NCBI GenBank assembly: GCA_900547505.1
Contig: URGY01000072.1
Span: 1-8,435, forward strand
Source of the DNA: an uncultured Collinsella sp.
Lineage (GTDB): Bacteria > Actinomycetota > Coriobacteriia > Coriobacteriales > Coriobacteriaceae
Direction of reading: 5' to 3'
DNA length: 8,435 bases
Part shown: one piece after another, positions 1 to 6,101 of the stretch
Layout: each line of letters opens with the position of its first letter
Numbering within the stretch: position 1 is the stretch's first letter
The notes under the pieces: generated by a model
Database searches by the model: none
What the model was told of the DNA's origin: nothing
The model's input: only the letters and a program-made list of their open reading frames with translations
Program-made: the position numbers and the translations under genes

Positions 1-1
1 C

Positions 2-1144
2 CTGGTTGCCGAGCGCCGTCGCTCGACGACGTGGGCGCGCGCGGACGATGCGCCGGAGGCCACGACCGTTGAATTTTCGTTTGAGGGCGTGCTGGCAGAC
101 GAACCTGTCCTGTACGATGCACTCAGCATCGACCGCGTCTTTCCCCGTGCGCCCTTTGTGCCGGCCGACCATGGCGACCTGGCCGAGCGTTGCGAGACCA
201 TCCTCGACCTGCAGACTGCTGGCCTCAAGACCCGCCTTGCCCACACGGGCACCAAGGCTGCGGTCATCGGCCTTTCGGGCGGCTTGGACTCCACGCTGGC
301 ACTGCTTGTGACCGTTCGTGCCTTCGATGCGCTGGGGCTGCCGCGTACGGGCATCACGGCGGTCTCCATGCCCGGCTTTGGCACGACGCATCGTACCAAG
401 TCGAATGCCGAGTCGCTTGCCCGCGATCTGGGCGTGAGCTTCCGCGAGGTTTCGATCCACGCGGCTGTGGAGCAGCACTTCAAGGACATTGAGCACGACC
501 CGGCCGTGCAGGACGTGACCTACGAGAACAGCCAGGCCCGCGAGCGTACGCAGATTCTGATGGATCTGGCCAACCAGGCTGGCGGTTTTGTCATCGGCAC
601 GGGCGACCTGTCGGAGCTGGCGCTCGGCTGGGCTACCTATAACGGCGACCACATGAGCATGTACGCCGTCAACGCGAGCGTGCCCAAGACGCTTGTGCGC
701 CATCTGGTGCGTTATGCGGCTGATGTCTTTGGCGGGCGTATTGCCGAGGTCTTGCTCGATATCCTTGACACGCCGGTGTCCCCCGAGCTTCTGCCGCCCA
801 CGGGCGACGGCGAGATTGCACAGAAGACCGAGGATTTGGTGGGCCCGTACGAGCTGCACGATTACTTCCTCTATTACCTGCTGCGTTTTGGCTTTGAGCC
901 GGGCAAGATCTACCGTATGGCGCTCAAGAGCTTCGAGGGCGTCTACGACGAGGCTACCATCCACACGTGGCTGCGTACGTTCTATCGTCGCTTCTTTGCC
1001 CAACAGTTTAAGCGCAGCTGCCTGCCCGATGGTCCCAAGGTGGGCTCGGTGACGCTCAGCCCGCGCGGCGATTGGCGTATGCCGAGTGACGCCAGCTCGC
1101 GACTGTGGCTTGCGCAGATCGACGCGCTCAATGCAATTGACTAA
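2..1144 (+). CDS. nadE: Glutamine-dependent NAD+ synthetase, C-terminal part (5' end outside window)
   Basis: This enzyme makes NAD+ from deamido-NAD+, ATP and glutamine, the last step of NAD biosynthesis in the cytoplasm. The frame is open from base 2 with no good start, so the gene enters from the left; 380 residues are visible. The first ~27 ([16 protein letters not shown]...) look like the end of the N-terminal nitrilase-type glutaminase domain, whose catalytic residues lie outside the window. The synthetase domain is complete. It has the PP-loop SGGLDST at visible residues 92-98, then [30 protein letters not shown] (~199-210), a [17 protein letters not shown] segment and the conserved tail [19 protein letters not shown]. 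This order matches the large (~640-680 aa) two-domain NadE seen in actinobacteria rather than the short ammonia-dependent form. The GTG at 89 is an internal codon, not the start. A GC hairpin with a T-run follows at 1213-1243. Confidence 0.95.
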   Translation: MVAERRRSTTWARADDAPEATTVEFSFEGVLADEPVLYDALSIDRVFPRAPFVPADHGDLAERCETILDLQTAGLKTRLAHTGTKAAVIGLSGGLDSTLALLVTVRAFDALGLPRTGITAVSMPGFGTTHRTKSNAESLARDLGVSFREVSIHAAVEQHFKDIEHDPAVQDVTYENSQARERTQILMDLANQAGGFVIGTGDLSELALGWATYNGDHMSMYAVNASVPKTLVRHLVRYAADVFGGRIAEVLLDILDTPVSPELLPPTGDGEIAQKTEDLVGPYELHDYFLYYLLRFGFEPGKIYRMALKSFEGVYDEATIHTWLRTFYRRFFAQQFKRSCLPDGPKVGSVTLSPRGDWRMPSDASSRLWLAQIDALNAID

Positions 1145-1173
1145 GGTTGGCCAAATTGAACCAATACGGGGTT

Positions 1174-1188
1174 TGTAAGCGTTACACT
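1174..1188 (+). promoter_or_regulatory. Candidate -10 box overlapped by a 13-bp palindrome
   Basis: The perfect palindrome TGTAAGCGTTACA (1174-1186, 5-bp arms around GCG) overlaps TACACT (1183-1188), which matches the -10 consensus at 4 of 6 positions. No convincing -35 box is seen; TTGAAC at 1156-1161 would leave a 21-nt spacer. The palindrome resembles operators of LacI-type repressors in its TGTAA/TTACA arms and GCG centre, but it is one base short of a CcpA cre site. Its place over the -10 would suit repression of the aminotransferase gene. Both promoter and operator are inferences from pattern only. Confidence 0.3.
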
Positions 1189-1212
1189 TTTGCAATCTGA
1201 TGGCCCGTATCG

Positions 1213-1243
1213 CGCGGCGCTCTTGTCGGAGCGCCGCGTTTTT
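1213..1243 (+). terminator. Intrinsic-terminator-like hairpin between nadE and the aminotransferase gene
   Basis: CGCGGCGCTC (1213-1222) pairs perfectly with GAGCGCCGCG (1229-1238) around a 6-nt loop, and TTTTT follows at 1239-1243. This is a textbook Rho-independent terminator and probably ends nadE transcripts. It stops only 7 nt before the AAAGGTGG ribosome binding site of the next gene, leaving no room for a promoter between them. Transcripts of the aminotransferase must therefore pass through it, so it may also act as an attenuator. Just upstream, ATACGGG (1164-1170) can pair with CCCGTAT (1204-1210). Confidence 0.75.
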
Positions 1244-1262
1244 CATATCGAAAGGTGGCACC

Positions 1263-2426
1263 ATGCAGGCATCGCAGCGTCTCGACCGCTTTGGCGCGGA
1301 GGTCTTCGCCTCGCTCAACAACAAGCTTCTCGCGCTGAAGGCTCAGGGCAAGACCATTTACAACATGAGCGTGGGCACGCCCGACTTTAAGCCGTACGAC
1401 CACGTGGTCGAGGCGCTCACGCAGGCGGCCCAAGATCCAGAGATGTGGAAGTATGCCCTGCGCGATCTGCCCGAGCTTAAGCAGGCCGTGTGCGATTACT
1501 ACGAGCGGCGCTTTGGCGTTTCGGGCATCACGCCGTCCATGGTGCAGTCGTGCAACGGCACGCAGGAGGGCGTGGGCCATTTGGGCCTGGCCCTGCTCGA
1601 TCCGGGTGACACCATTCTGGTTCCCGATCCGTGCTACCCGGTCTTTGAGGCAGGTGCCAAGATCGCCGATGCCAAGCTCGAATACTATCCGTTGGTTGCC
1701 GAGCACAATTACCTGCCCTATGTGGCGGGCATCGATCCCGAGGTTGCCGATCGTGCCAAGTACATGATCGTGTCGCTGCCCGCGAACCCGGTCGGCTCGG
1801 TGGGCACGCCCGAGGTCTACGAGGAGATTATCGCCTTTGCCCGCGAGCATGATCTGTTGATCGTTCATGACAACGCGTACTCCGACATCGTGTTCGACGG
1901 CGAGCCGGGCGGCAGCTTCTTGCAGTATCCCGGCGCGCTCGAGGTGGGCGTGGAGTTCTTCTCGCTCTCCAAGTCGTTTAACGTCACCGGTGCCCGCATC
2001 GGCTTTTTGGTCGGTCGCGAGGATGTGGTCTCTGCCTTTGCCAAGCTGCGCGGCCAGATCGACTTTGGTATGTTCTTCCCGATTCAGAAGGCCGCTATCG
2101 CCTGCCTGAACGGTCCGCGCGATGAGGTCGAGGCGCAGCGTCTGAAGTACCAGGAGCGCCGCGATGCCCTGTGCGACGGTCTTGAGGGCCTGGGCTGGGA
2201 GCGTCCCAACGCGCATGGCTCTATGTTTGTGTGGGCCAAGCTTCCCGGTGGTCGCACCGATTCCATGGCGTTTTGCGAGGAGCTCATGGAGAAGGCCGGC
2301 GTTGTGGTGACGCCGGGCGCGAGTTTTGGTCCTTCGGGCGAGGGGCACGTGCGCATGGCGCTGGTCCTGCCGCCCGATCAGATCGCTTTGGCTGTCGAGG
2401 CCATTCGCGAGGCGGGCCTGTATTAG
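1263..2426 (+). CDS. Class I/II PLP-dependent aminotransferase, LL-diaminopimelate aminotransferase (DapL)-like
   Basis: A 387-residue fold-type I aminotransferase that moves an amino group between an amino acid and a 2-oxoacid using PLP. Visible landmarks are the N-terminal SVGTPDFKP (36-44), the PLP lysine in SLSK (Lys237), Asn175 in ANPVG, Asp203 and Tyr206 in HDNAY, Arg245 in TGARIGF, and the substrate-carboxylate Arg364 in GHVRMAL. The run DPGDTILVPDPCYPVFEAG, EGVGHLGLALL and EKAGVVVTPGASFG closely resembles the DapL group, so diaminopimelate synthesis is the best guess, with an alanine or N-acetyl-diaminopimelate aminotransferase as alternatives. Two usual motifs differ: NPTG is NPVG and TGWRIG is TGARIG. 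ATG 1263 is chosen because AAAGGTGG (1251-1258) precedes it at good spacing; an in-frame ATG at 1200 would translate through the terminator hairpin and add residues unlike the family. Class is sure, substrate is not. Confidence 0.88.
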   Translation: MQASQRLDRFGAEVFASLNNKLLALKAQGKTIYNMSVGTPDFKPYDHVVEALTQAAQDPEMWKYALRDLPELKQAVCDYYERRFGVSGITPSMVQSCNGTQEGVGHLGLALLDPGDTILVPDPCYPVFEAGAKIADAKLEYYPLVAEHNYLPYVAGIDPEVADRAKYMIVSLPANPVGSVGTPEVYEEIIAFAREHDLLIVHDNAYSDIVFDGEPGGSFLQYPGALEVGVEFFSLSKSFNVTGARIGFLVGREDVVSAFAKLRGQIDFGMFFPIQKAAIACLNGPRDEVEAQRLKYQERRDALCDGLEGLGWERPNAHGSMFVWAKLPGGRTDSMAFCEELMEKAGVVVTPGASFGPSGEGHVRMALVLPPDQIALAVEAIREAGLY

Positions 2427-2627
2427 AAAGCTACTTCGCCTCGTCAATAGCTCGAAACCGATTTCGTGCAGTTATTTTACGAATCCTGCAAACAATTTCG
2501 GTAAACGGTCGATTTTTGGCTGCGAATAGGAGCATAATCAAAGTCCCGATTGGATGTATTGGGATTACGGCAAGCCGCTCGGGTCGTTCCCGGGCGGCTT
2601 GTTTGTGGAGTGAGATGGGAGTTTCTA
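2427..2627 (+). promoter_or_regulatory. ldh upstream region with candidate -10 and two leader hairpins
   Basis: This 201-nt gap is AT-richer than its surroundings. CATAAT (2533-2538) is a fair -10 box, but no good -35 sits at the right distance. Downstream, TCCCGAT (2544-2550) pairs with ATTGGGA (2558-2564, one G:U). Then AAGCCGCTCGGG (2572-2583) pairs with CCCGGGCGGCTT (2589-2600, one G:U), followed by GTTTGT. The second stem is terminator-like but has only a weak T-run. Because it ends 17 nt before the ribosome binding site GGGAG (2617-2621), ldh has to be transcribed through it. A small inverted repeat, CGAAA/TTTCG (2453-2466), and an imperfect one, TTTACGAA/TTCGGTAAA (2476-2505), lie further up and might be operator sites. 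No clear terminator for the aminotransferase gene is seen other than the 2572-2600 stem. Confidence 0.4.
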
Positions 2628-3578
2628 ATGGTTAACGAGAAGAAGGTCGCTATTGTCGGCTGCGGTTTCGTCGGTTCGTCTTCGGCGTTCGCGCTGATGC
2701 AGAGTGGTCTGTTCTCCGAGATGGTCCTCATCGACGTGGACAAGAACCGCGCCGAGGGTGAGGCCCTGGATATCGCGCACGGCATGACGTTTGCCGAGCC
2801 GATGAAGATCTATGCCGGCGATTATTCCGATGTCGCCGACGCCGCCATGATCGTCGTCACCGCTGGCGCTGCCCAGAAGCCCGGTGAGACCCGCCTGGAC
2901 CTGGTCAACAAGAACGTCAACATCTTTAAGTCCATTATCCCCGAGATTAAGAAGTCCGGCTTCGACGGCATTCTGCTCATCGTCTCCAACCCGGTCGATG
3001 TTCTGACCTACGCCGCCATCAAGATGTCCGGCCTGCCCGAGGGCCACGTCATCGGTTCCGGCACCGTGCTCGACACTGGCCGCCTGCAGCAGATGCTCGG
3101 TGCCCACGTCGAGGTTGACCCGCGCGACGTTCAGGCCTACGTCATGGGTGAGCACGGCGACTCCGAGTTTGTCGCTTGGTCCAGCGCTCAGGTTGCCGGC
3201 GTGCCGCTGAACACCTTCTGCGAGCTTCACGGCCACCTGGAGCATGAGGCTGCCGAGAAGCGTATTGCCGAGGACGTCAAGAACTCCGCCTACACCATCA
3301 TCGAGAAGAAGCACGCCACCTACTATGGCGTCGCCATGGCCGTCAAGCGCATCTGCACCGCCGTCATGCGCGATGAACAGACCGTTCTGCCCGTCTCCTC
3401 GCTCATGGTGGGCGAGTATGGCCTGTCCGATCTTGCCATCTCTATGCCGACCGTCGTTGGCCGCGACGGCGTTGTCTGTCGCGTCCCCGTGCCGCTGGAT
3501 GATGACGAGCAGCATGAGCTCACCGCTTCCGCCAAGGCCCTCAAGGACATCATCGACAGCGTCGACTTCTCCTGCTAA
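2628..3578 (+). CDS. ldh: L-lactate dehydrogenase
   Basis: Reduces pyruvate to L-lactate with NADH, regenerating NAD+ at the end of fermentation; cytoplasmic, usually a tetramer. The 316 residues span the whole family length. The Rossmann loop GCGFVG is at 11-16, and Asp36 (VLIDVD) favours NAD over NADP. The substrate-specificity residue is Gln83 in AAQKPGETR, which marks lactate rather than malate dehydrogenase. Arg89, Asn121 (SNPVD), Asp149 and Arg152 (VLDTGR) and the catalytic His176 (GEHGDSE) are all present. The two residues that bind the activator fructose-1,6-bisphosphate in allosteric bacterial LDHs (Arg173 and His188 in Bacillus numbering) align with Gln154 and Gln169, so activation by that sugar looks unlikely. 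ATG 2628 has GGGAG 6 nt upstream; the frame stays open back to 2550, but that stretch crosses the leader hairpin. All lysine codons are AAG and C-ending codons dominate, as in highly expressed genes. Confidence 0.95.
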   Translation: MVNEKKVAIVGCGFVGSSSAFALMQSGLFSEMVLIDVDKNRAEGEALDIAHGMTFAEPMKIYAGDYSDVADAAMIVVTAGAAQKPGETRLDLVNKNVNIFKSIIPEIKKSGFDGILLIVSNPVDVLTYAAIKMSGLPEGHVIGSGTVLDTGRLQQMLGAHVEVDPRDVQAYVMGEHGDSEFVAWSSAQVAGVPLNTFCELHGHLEHEAAEKRIAEDVKNSAYTIIEKKHATYYGVAMAVKRICTAVMRDEQTVLPVSSLMVGEYGLSDLAISMPTVVGRDGVVCRVPVPLDDDEQHELTASAKALKDIIDSVDFSC

Positions 3579-3611
3579 ATCAAGCTCGCTAGAGCGAAAA
3601 GCTACAATGAA

Positions 3612-3645
3612 GGCGTCCGGGTCCACACGGCCCGGGCGCCTTTTT
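3612..3645 (+). terminator. Intrinsic terminator of ldh
   Basis: GGCGTCCGGGTC (3612-3623) pairs with GGCCCGGGCGCC (3629-3640), with two G:U wobbles and a 5-nt loop, and TTTTT follows (3641-3645). It lies 33 nt after the ldh stop and should end its transcript. The T-run directly abuts the first copy of a 29-nt repeat. Confidence 0.88.
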
Positions 3646-3674
3646 GGTGCAAAGTAACCTGACCCCAATGCACC
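3646..3674 (+). repeat. 29-nt imperfectly palindromic direct repeat, copy 1
   Basis: The arms GGTGCA (3646-3651) and TGCACC (3669-3674) are perfect inverted repeats around a 17-nt centre, AAGTAACCTGACCCCAA. The copy at 4859-4887 matches at 24 of 29 positions in the same orientation. The two bracket the DUF2974 gene at 3693-4853. The reverse-strand core GGGGTCAGGTTACTTT recalls small dispersed palindromic repeats found near REP-associated (Y1) transposases in various bacteria. That likeness is from memory, and no transposase is present here. Confidence 0.65.
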
Positions 3675-3692
3675 ATAGTTGATGGGAGGGCC

Positions 3693-4853
3693 ATGTCGGA
3701 TTCGCCTAATTATTTGACCTATGCCCAGACAGCGTTTGATCCGTTTGAGGAGCGGCCGTTCTGCGCGGTGGATAGCCTGGTCTTTGCGTGGTTGTCCTAT
3801 TTGCGTTTGCCGGGTGATATGGCGGAGCTGAGGAACTGGCAGGGCCTAGACGTACGCGAGCTGCTGCGCGCCGAGTGCTACCGGGACATGATTGGCGACT
3901 TGTGGGACCCAGAGGGGAGCAGGGCCTTGTTGGAGGCCGTGGCAGCAAGCCCTCGCTACCGTGGCGTGCGCGTTTGCGGCTATCGTGCCGTGAGCGATGT
4001 GGTGGCGACAGAGCAGTTTGCAGCCATGGCGTTCCGGTTTCCGGCGGGGTTTAGTTATCTTTCCTTCCGGGGGACCGACAGCACGATTGTGGGCTGGAAA
4101 GAGGACTTTAACATGGCGTTCCGGTGTCCTGTGCCGGCCCAGGAATCCGCGGTGCGTTATGTGGACGAGGCGGCGGATGCGATTGACGGACAGCTTTTGT
4201 GCGGAGGTCATTCCAAGGGTGGAAACCTTGCGGTGTACGGTGCGGCGATGTGCTCCGATGTCGCCCGTGAGCGAATCGAACGGGCATATTCCCATGATGG
4301 TCCGGGCTTCGTCGAGGAGTTTCTGAACGGCGACGCCTTTGCCGATCTTTCCGGTCGAATCGACAAGACGCTACCTCGATCGTCGATCTTTGGCATGATG
4401 TTCGAGACGCAGGAGGACTATGCCATCGTTGAGAGCACCGAGTTCAGCCTGCTGCAGCACAATCCCTTTAGCTGGGTGGTTGATGGCCACGACTTCGTGT
4501 ACTGCGAGCGTCTGTCCGCCGGCGCTCGATACGTTGATGGCTCCATTCGCGAGATGCTGCTTGCAGTGTCGCCCAGCGAGCGCGAGCGTTTTGTAGATGC
4601 GTTGTTCTCTGTGTTTGAGGCTACGGGTGCTGAGCGGTTTGCGGATATCGCTGGGAATCTGCGTGAGAGCCTGCCCGTGATGCTCCAGGCTGCGCAAGGC
4701 TTTGACAAGGATACGCGACGTTTTGTCTCGCAGACCATCGCGGCAATCCTAAAATGTGCGCTGCTGCCCAAACGTCCCCAGATCGACATGCCCACAGCCG
4801 GTAAGAGTTTGGCAGAGCAGCTCGAGGCGTGGCAGTCCGAGCTCCTGCGCTAG
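3693..4853 (+). CDS. DUF2974/Mbeg1-like alpha/beta-hydrolase family protein, function unknown
   Basis: A 386-residue protein with no signal peptide or membrane segment visible, so probably cytoplasmic. The nucleophile elbow GGHSKGGNLAVY (171-182) places a likely catalytic Ser174 as in lipases and esterases. The preceding strand YLSFRGTDSTIVGWKEDFNMAF (122-143) is typical of lipase-class-3-like folds and of the DUF2974 (Mbeg1-like) family. SHDGPGF (200-206) and the histidines in LLQHNPFSW (His256) and DGHDF (His266) are candidates for the rest of the triad. The C-terminal ~100 residues are helical and unrecognised. The substrate is unknown, and genuine hydrolase activity is inferred only from the motif. 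The start has GGGAGGG at 3684-3690, with a rather short spacer. The gene stands alone between the ldh terminator and a second repeat copy, with no terminator of its own. It uses codons (CTA, AGG, AAA, TTG) that ldh avoids, consistent with low expression or a different history. Confidence 0.82.
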   Translation: MSDSPNYLTYAQTAFDPFEERPFCAVDSLVFAWLSYLRLPGDMAELRNWQGLDVRELLRAECYRDMIGDLWDPEGSRALLEAVAASPRYRGVRVCGYRAVSDVVATEQFAAMAFRFPAGFSYLSFRGTDSTIVGWKEDFNMAFRCPVPAQESAVRYVDEAADAIDGQLLCGGHSKGGNLAVYGAAMCSDVARERIERAYSHDGPGFVEEFLNGDAFADLSGRIDKTLPRSSIFGMMFETQEDYAIVESTEFSLLQHNPFSWVVDGHDFVYCERLSAGARYVDGSIREMLLAVSPSERERFVDALFSVFEATGAERFADIAGNLRESLPVMLQAAQGFDKDTRRFVSQTIAAILKCALLPKRPQIDMPTAGKSLAEQLEAWQSELLR

Positions 4854-4858
4854 CCGTT

Positions 4859-4887
4859 GGTGCAAAGCAATCTGTCCCCGATGCGCC
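4859..4887 (+). repeat. 29-nt imperfectly palindromic direct repeat, copy 2
   Basis: Begins 5 nt after the stop of the DUF2974 gene and matches copy 1 (3646-3674) at 24 of 29 positions; the TT before it is shared too. The arms are GGTGCA (4859-4864) and TGCGCC (4882-4887). The A-to-G change in the right arm turns a U:A pair into a G:U wobble, so the stem is kept. The centre reads AAGCAATCTGTCCCCGA. No T-run follows, so it is not an ordinary terminator. Confidence 0.65.
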
Positions 4888-4905
4888 TGGGGCGGGCTCG
4901 ACCGC

Positions 4906-4911
4906 TATACT
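4906..4911 (+). promoter_or_regulatory. Candidate -10 box for the nucleoid-protein gene
   Basis: TATACT matches the -10 consensus at 5 of 6 positions and sits 38 nt before the chosen start at 4950, giving a leader of about 30 nt. The -35 window (~4883-4888, at the end of repeat copy 2) shows no TTGACA-like sequence, so this is a weak prediction. Confidence 0.4.
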
Positions 4912-4949
4912 GATTCGTGCTCAATTCGATCTAGAACGGAATGCCGTAT

Positions 4950-5954
4950 ATGAAAATCAATCACGCGATTCTGCATATCCTGGACTTTGACTCTGCCGTC
5001 AACGTTATGAGCCAGCGCGAGCTCGATATCGAGAGCCGTACCGTGCGCAACTTCGTGACCACACATCTGCGCCGCGCACGCACCTCGGCCGACAATAAAC
5101 GCGCTACGTTTGCCGAGAACTCTGCGTTTGGCGGCGAGCTCAAGGGCTATTTCTTTGGCGAGCGCGAGTTCGTGGACCTGTCGCAGCAGATTGCGGAGTT
5201 TATCTCCTCCGAGCTCACCAAAGCCGAGAAAGCCGAGTCCACCGACGTGCTCGTGGCCGATTTTGACGACGATGAGGATGCCCGCTGGTTTGCCGTGATG
5301 CTGCTGGGCTCCAAGCAGGCTTTTATGCACGAAGTGGGCCGCGAGGAGGGGGAGGTGCGCAACGACATCGCGCGCCACTACGCCATTCTGCCGAACCCCT
5401 CGCAAAAGGTGTCGAGCTATGCCATCGTGCGTGCGAGCACCATGGAGATCGGTTACGTGGACAAGAAGCGCAAGATTGCCGGTGAGGACCGTATGCTTAT
5501 CCCCGATGGCTTGCTGCAGTGCGACACGGGCGTATCGGGCAAGGAGGTCATCGACACCGTGACGCGTGTGGTCGAGGAAGTCGCCGAGGAGCACGGTGCC
5601 AACACGGCTGTAGCGCTCGCTAAGGTTAAGGCTGCCGTTGCCGAGAAGGTTGAGGATGACGAGGAGCTGCCGCCTTGGGATATCGTCGATGAGGTCTTTG
5701 AAGACGAACCGGTCATCAAGGAGAGCGTGCGCGCGGCACTGACCGAGGAGAAGGTGCCTGAGCGTGTGCCCGTGGAGCGCAAGCAGGTCGAACGCGCGGC
5801 GGTGCGCAATCATAAGATTCGTACCGACACGGGTATCGAGATCAGCTTCCCGGCAGAGATGGGTTCGAACTCCGAATACATCGAGTTCGTCAACGAGCCC
5901 AACGGCCTCATTTCCATCGAGCTCAAGAATATCGGAAGTATTGAGAATCGATAA
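4950..5954 (+). CDS. Nucleoid-associated protein, YejK/NdpA (NA37) family
   Basis: A 334-residue protein resembling the 37-kDa nucleoid-associated family (E. coli YejK/NdpA), which co-purifies with the bacterial nucleoid; its exact role is poorly defined. Recognisable parts are the N-terminal MKINHAILHILD, the FFGEREFVDLSQQIAEFI segment (~68-85), the core ARWFAVMLLGSKQAFMHEV (~111-129), and IGYVDKKRKIAGEDRMLIPDG (~167-187). An acidic linker rich in E and D (VEDDEELPPWDIVDEVFEDE, ~234-253) precedes a basic stretch and the C-terminal IEISFPAEMGSNSEYIEFV. An ATG at 4941 would add MPY, but its only upstream GGA (4938-4940) touches it. ATG 4950 has that GGA 9 nt away and gives the family-like N-terminus, so it is preferred. 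The gene is monocistronic between its own -10 candidate and a terminator. Confidence 0.85.
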   Translation: MKINHAILHILDFDSAVNVMSQRELDIESRTVRNFVTTHLRRARTSADNKRATFAENSAFGGELKGYFFGEREFVDLSQQIAEFISSELTKAEKAESTDVLVADFDDDEDARWFAVMLLGSKQAFMHEVGREEGEVRNDIARHYAILPNPSQKVSSYAIVRASTMEIGYVDKKRKIAGEDRMLIPDGLLQCDTGVSGKEVIDTVTRVVEEVAEEHGANTAVALAKVKAAVAEKVEDDEELPPWDIVDEVFEDEPVIKESVRAALTEEKVPERVPVERKQVERAAVRNHKIRTDTGIEISFPAEMGSNSEYIEFVNEPNGLISIELKNIGSIENR

Positions 5955-5984
5955 GCTGCGTTGCGCCTACAGCGAGAAAGCAAA

Positions 5985-6017
5985 GGCCGAAGCTCCTTGG
6001 GGCTTCGGCCATTTTGT
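5985..6017 (+). terminator. Intrinsic terminator of the nucleoid-protein gene
   Basis: GGCCGAAGC (5985-5993) pairs with GCTTCGGCC (6002-6010) around an 8-nt loop, followed by ATTTTGTTT. It lies 30 nt after the stop at 5954 and faces the converging dap operon. Confidence 0.82.
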
Positions 6018-6047
6018 TTAGGGATGAATTATCCCGCAGGTTGAGCA

Positions 6048-6101
6048 TACGTCAGCGAAAACGCGGTTTGTCAAAACCGCGTAACTATTAAAGTTGACGT
6101 A
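6048..6101 (-). terminator. Terminator of the dapA-dapB-dapH operon
   Basis: Read on the minus strand, ACGCGGTTT (6082-6074) pairs with AAACCGCGT (6069-6061) around a 4-nt loop, and the following TTTT (6061-6058) ends in CGC, so the U-tract is short. An outer 7-bp helix, TACGTCA (6048-6054) with TGACGTA (6095-6101), encloses it and reaches into the last codons of dapH. A small palindrome, GGGAT/ATCCC (6021-6035), lies between this hairpin and the opposing plus-strand terminator. Confidence 0.65.

Noticed and set aside
1174..1187. CcpA cre site at the palindrome
   Set aside because: The palindrome is 13 bp, one base short of the 14-bp cre pattern, so the second half falls out of register; CcpA-type control is also not established for this lineage.
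1200..1262. Upstream ATG giving the aminotransferase 21 extra residues, or a leader peptide
   Set aside because: The extension is translated from the terminator hairpin (ARRSCRSAA) and lacks a ribosome binding site, whereas ATG 1263 has a strong one. No run of a regulatory amino acid is seen for a leader peptide.
1182..2447. 421-codon open frame on the minus strand opposite the aminotransferase
   Set aside because: Low-complexity Arg/His/Leu-rich product with no family features; it arises because high-GC third positions suppress stops in the antisense frame of a well-supported gene.
3603..3608. TACAAT as a promoter -10 for the DUF2974 gene
   Set aside because: Transcription from it would run straight into the strong ldh terminator at 3612-3645, and there is no -35 box; it is more likely 3' untranslated sequence of ldh.
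2625..3668. 347-codon open frame on the minus strand opposite ldh
   Set aside because: Gly/Asp/Val-rich translation unlike any protein family I know, lying wholly over a complete LDH; it also reads through the ldh terminator.
4905..5813. 302-codon open frame on the minus strand opposite the nucleoid-protein gene
   Set aside because: Same antisense shadow effect; His/Leu/Arg-rich with no motif, while the plus-strand frame matches a known family from end to end.
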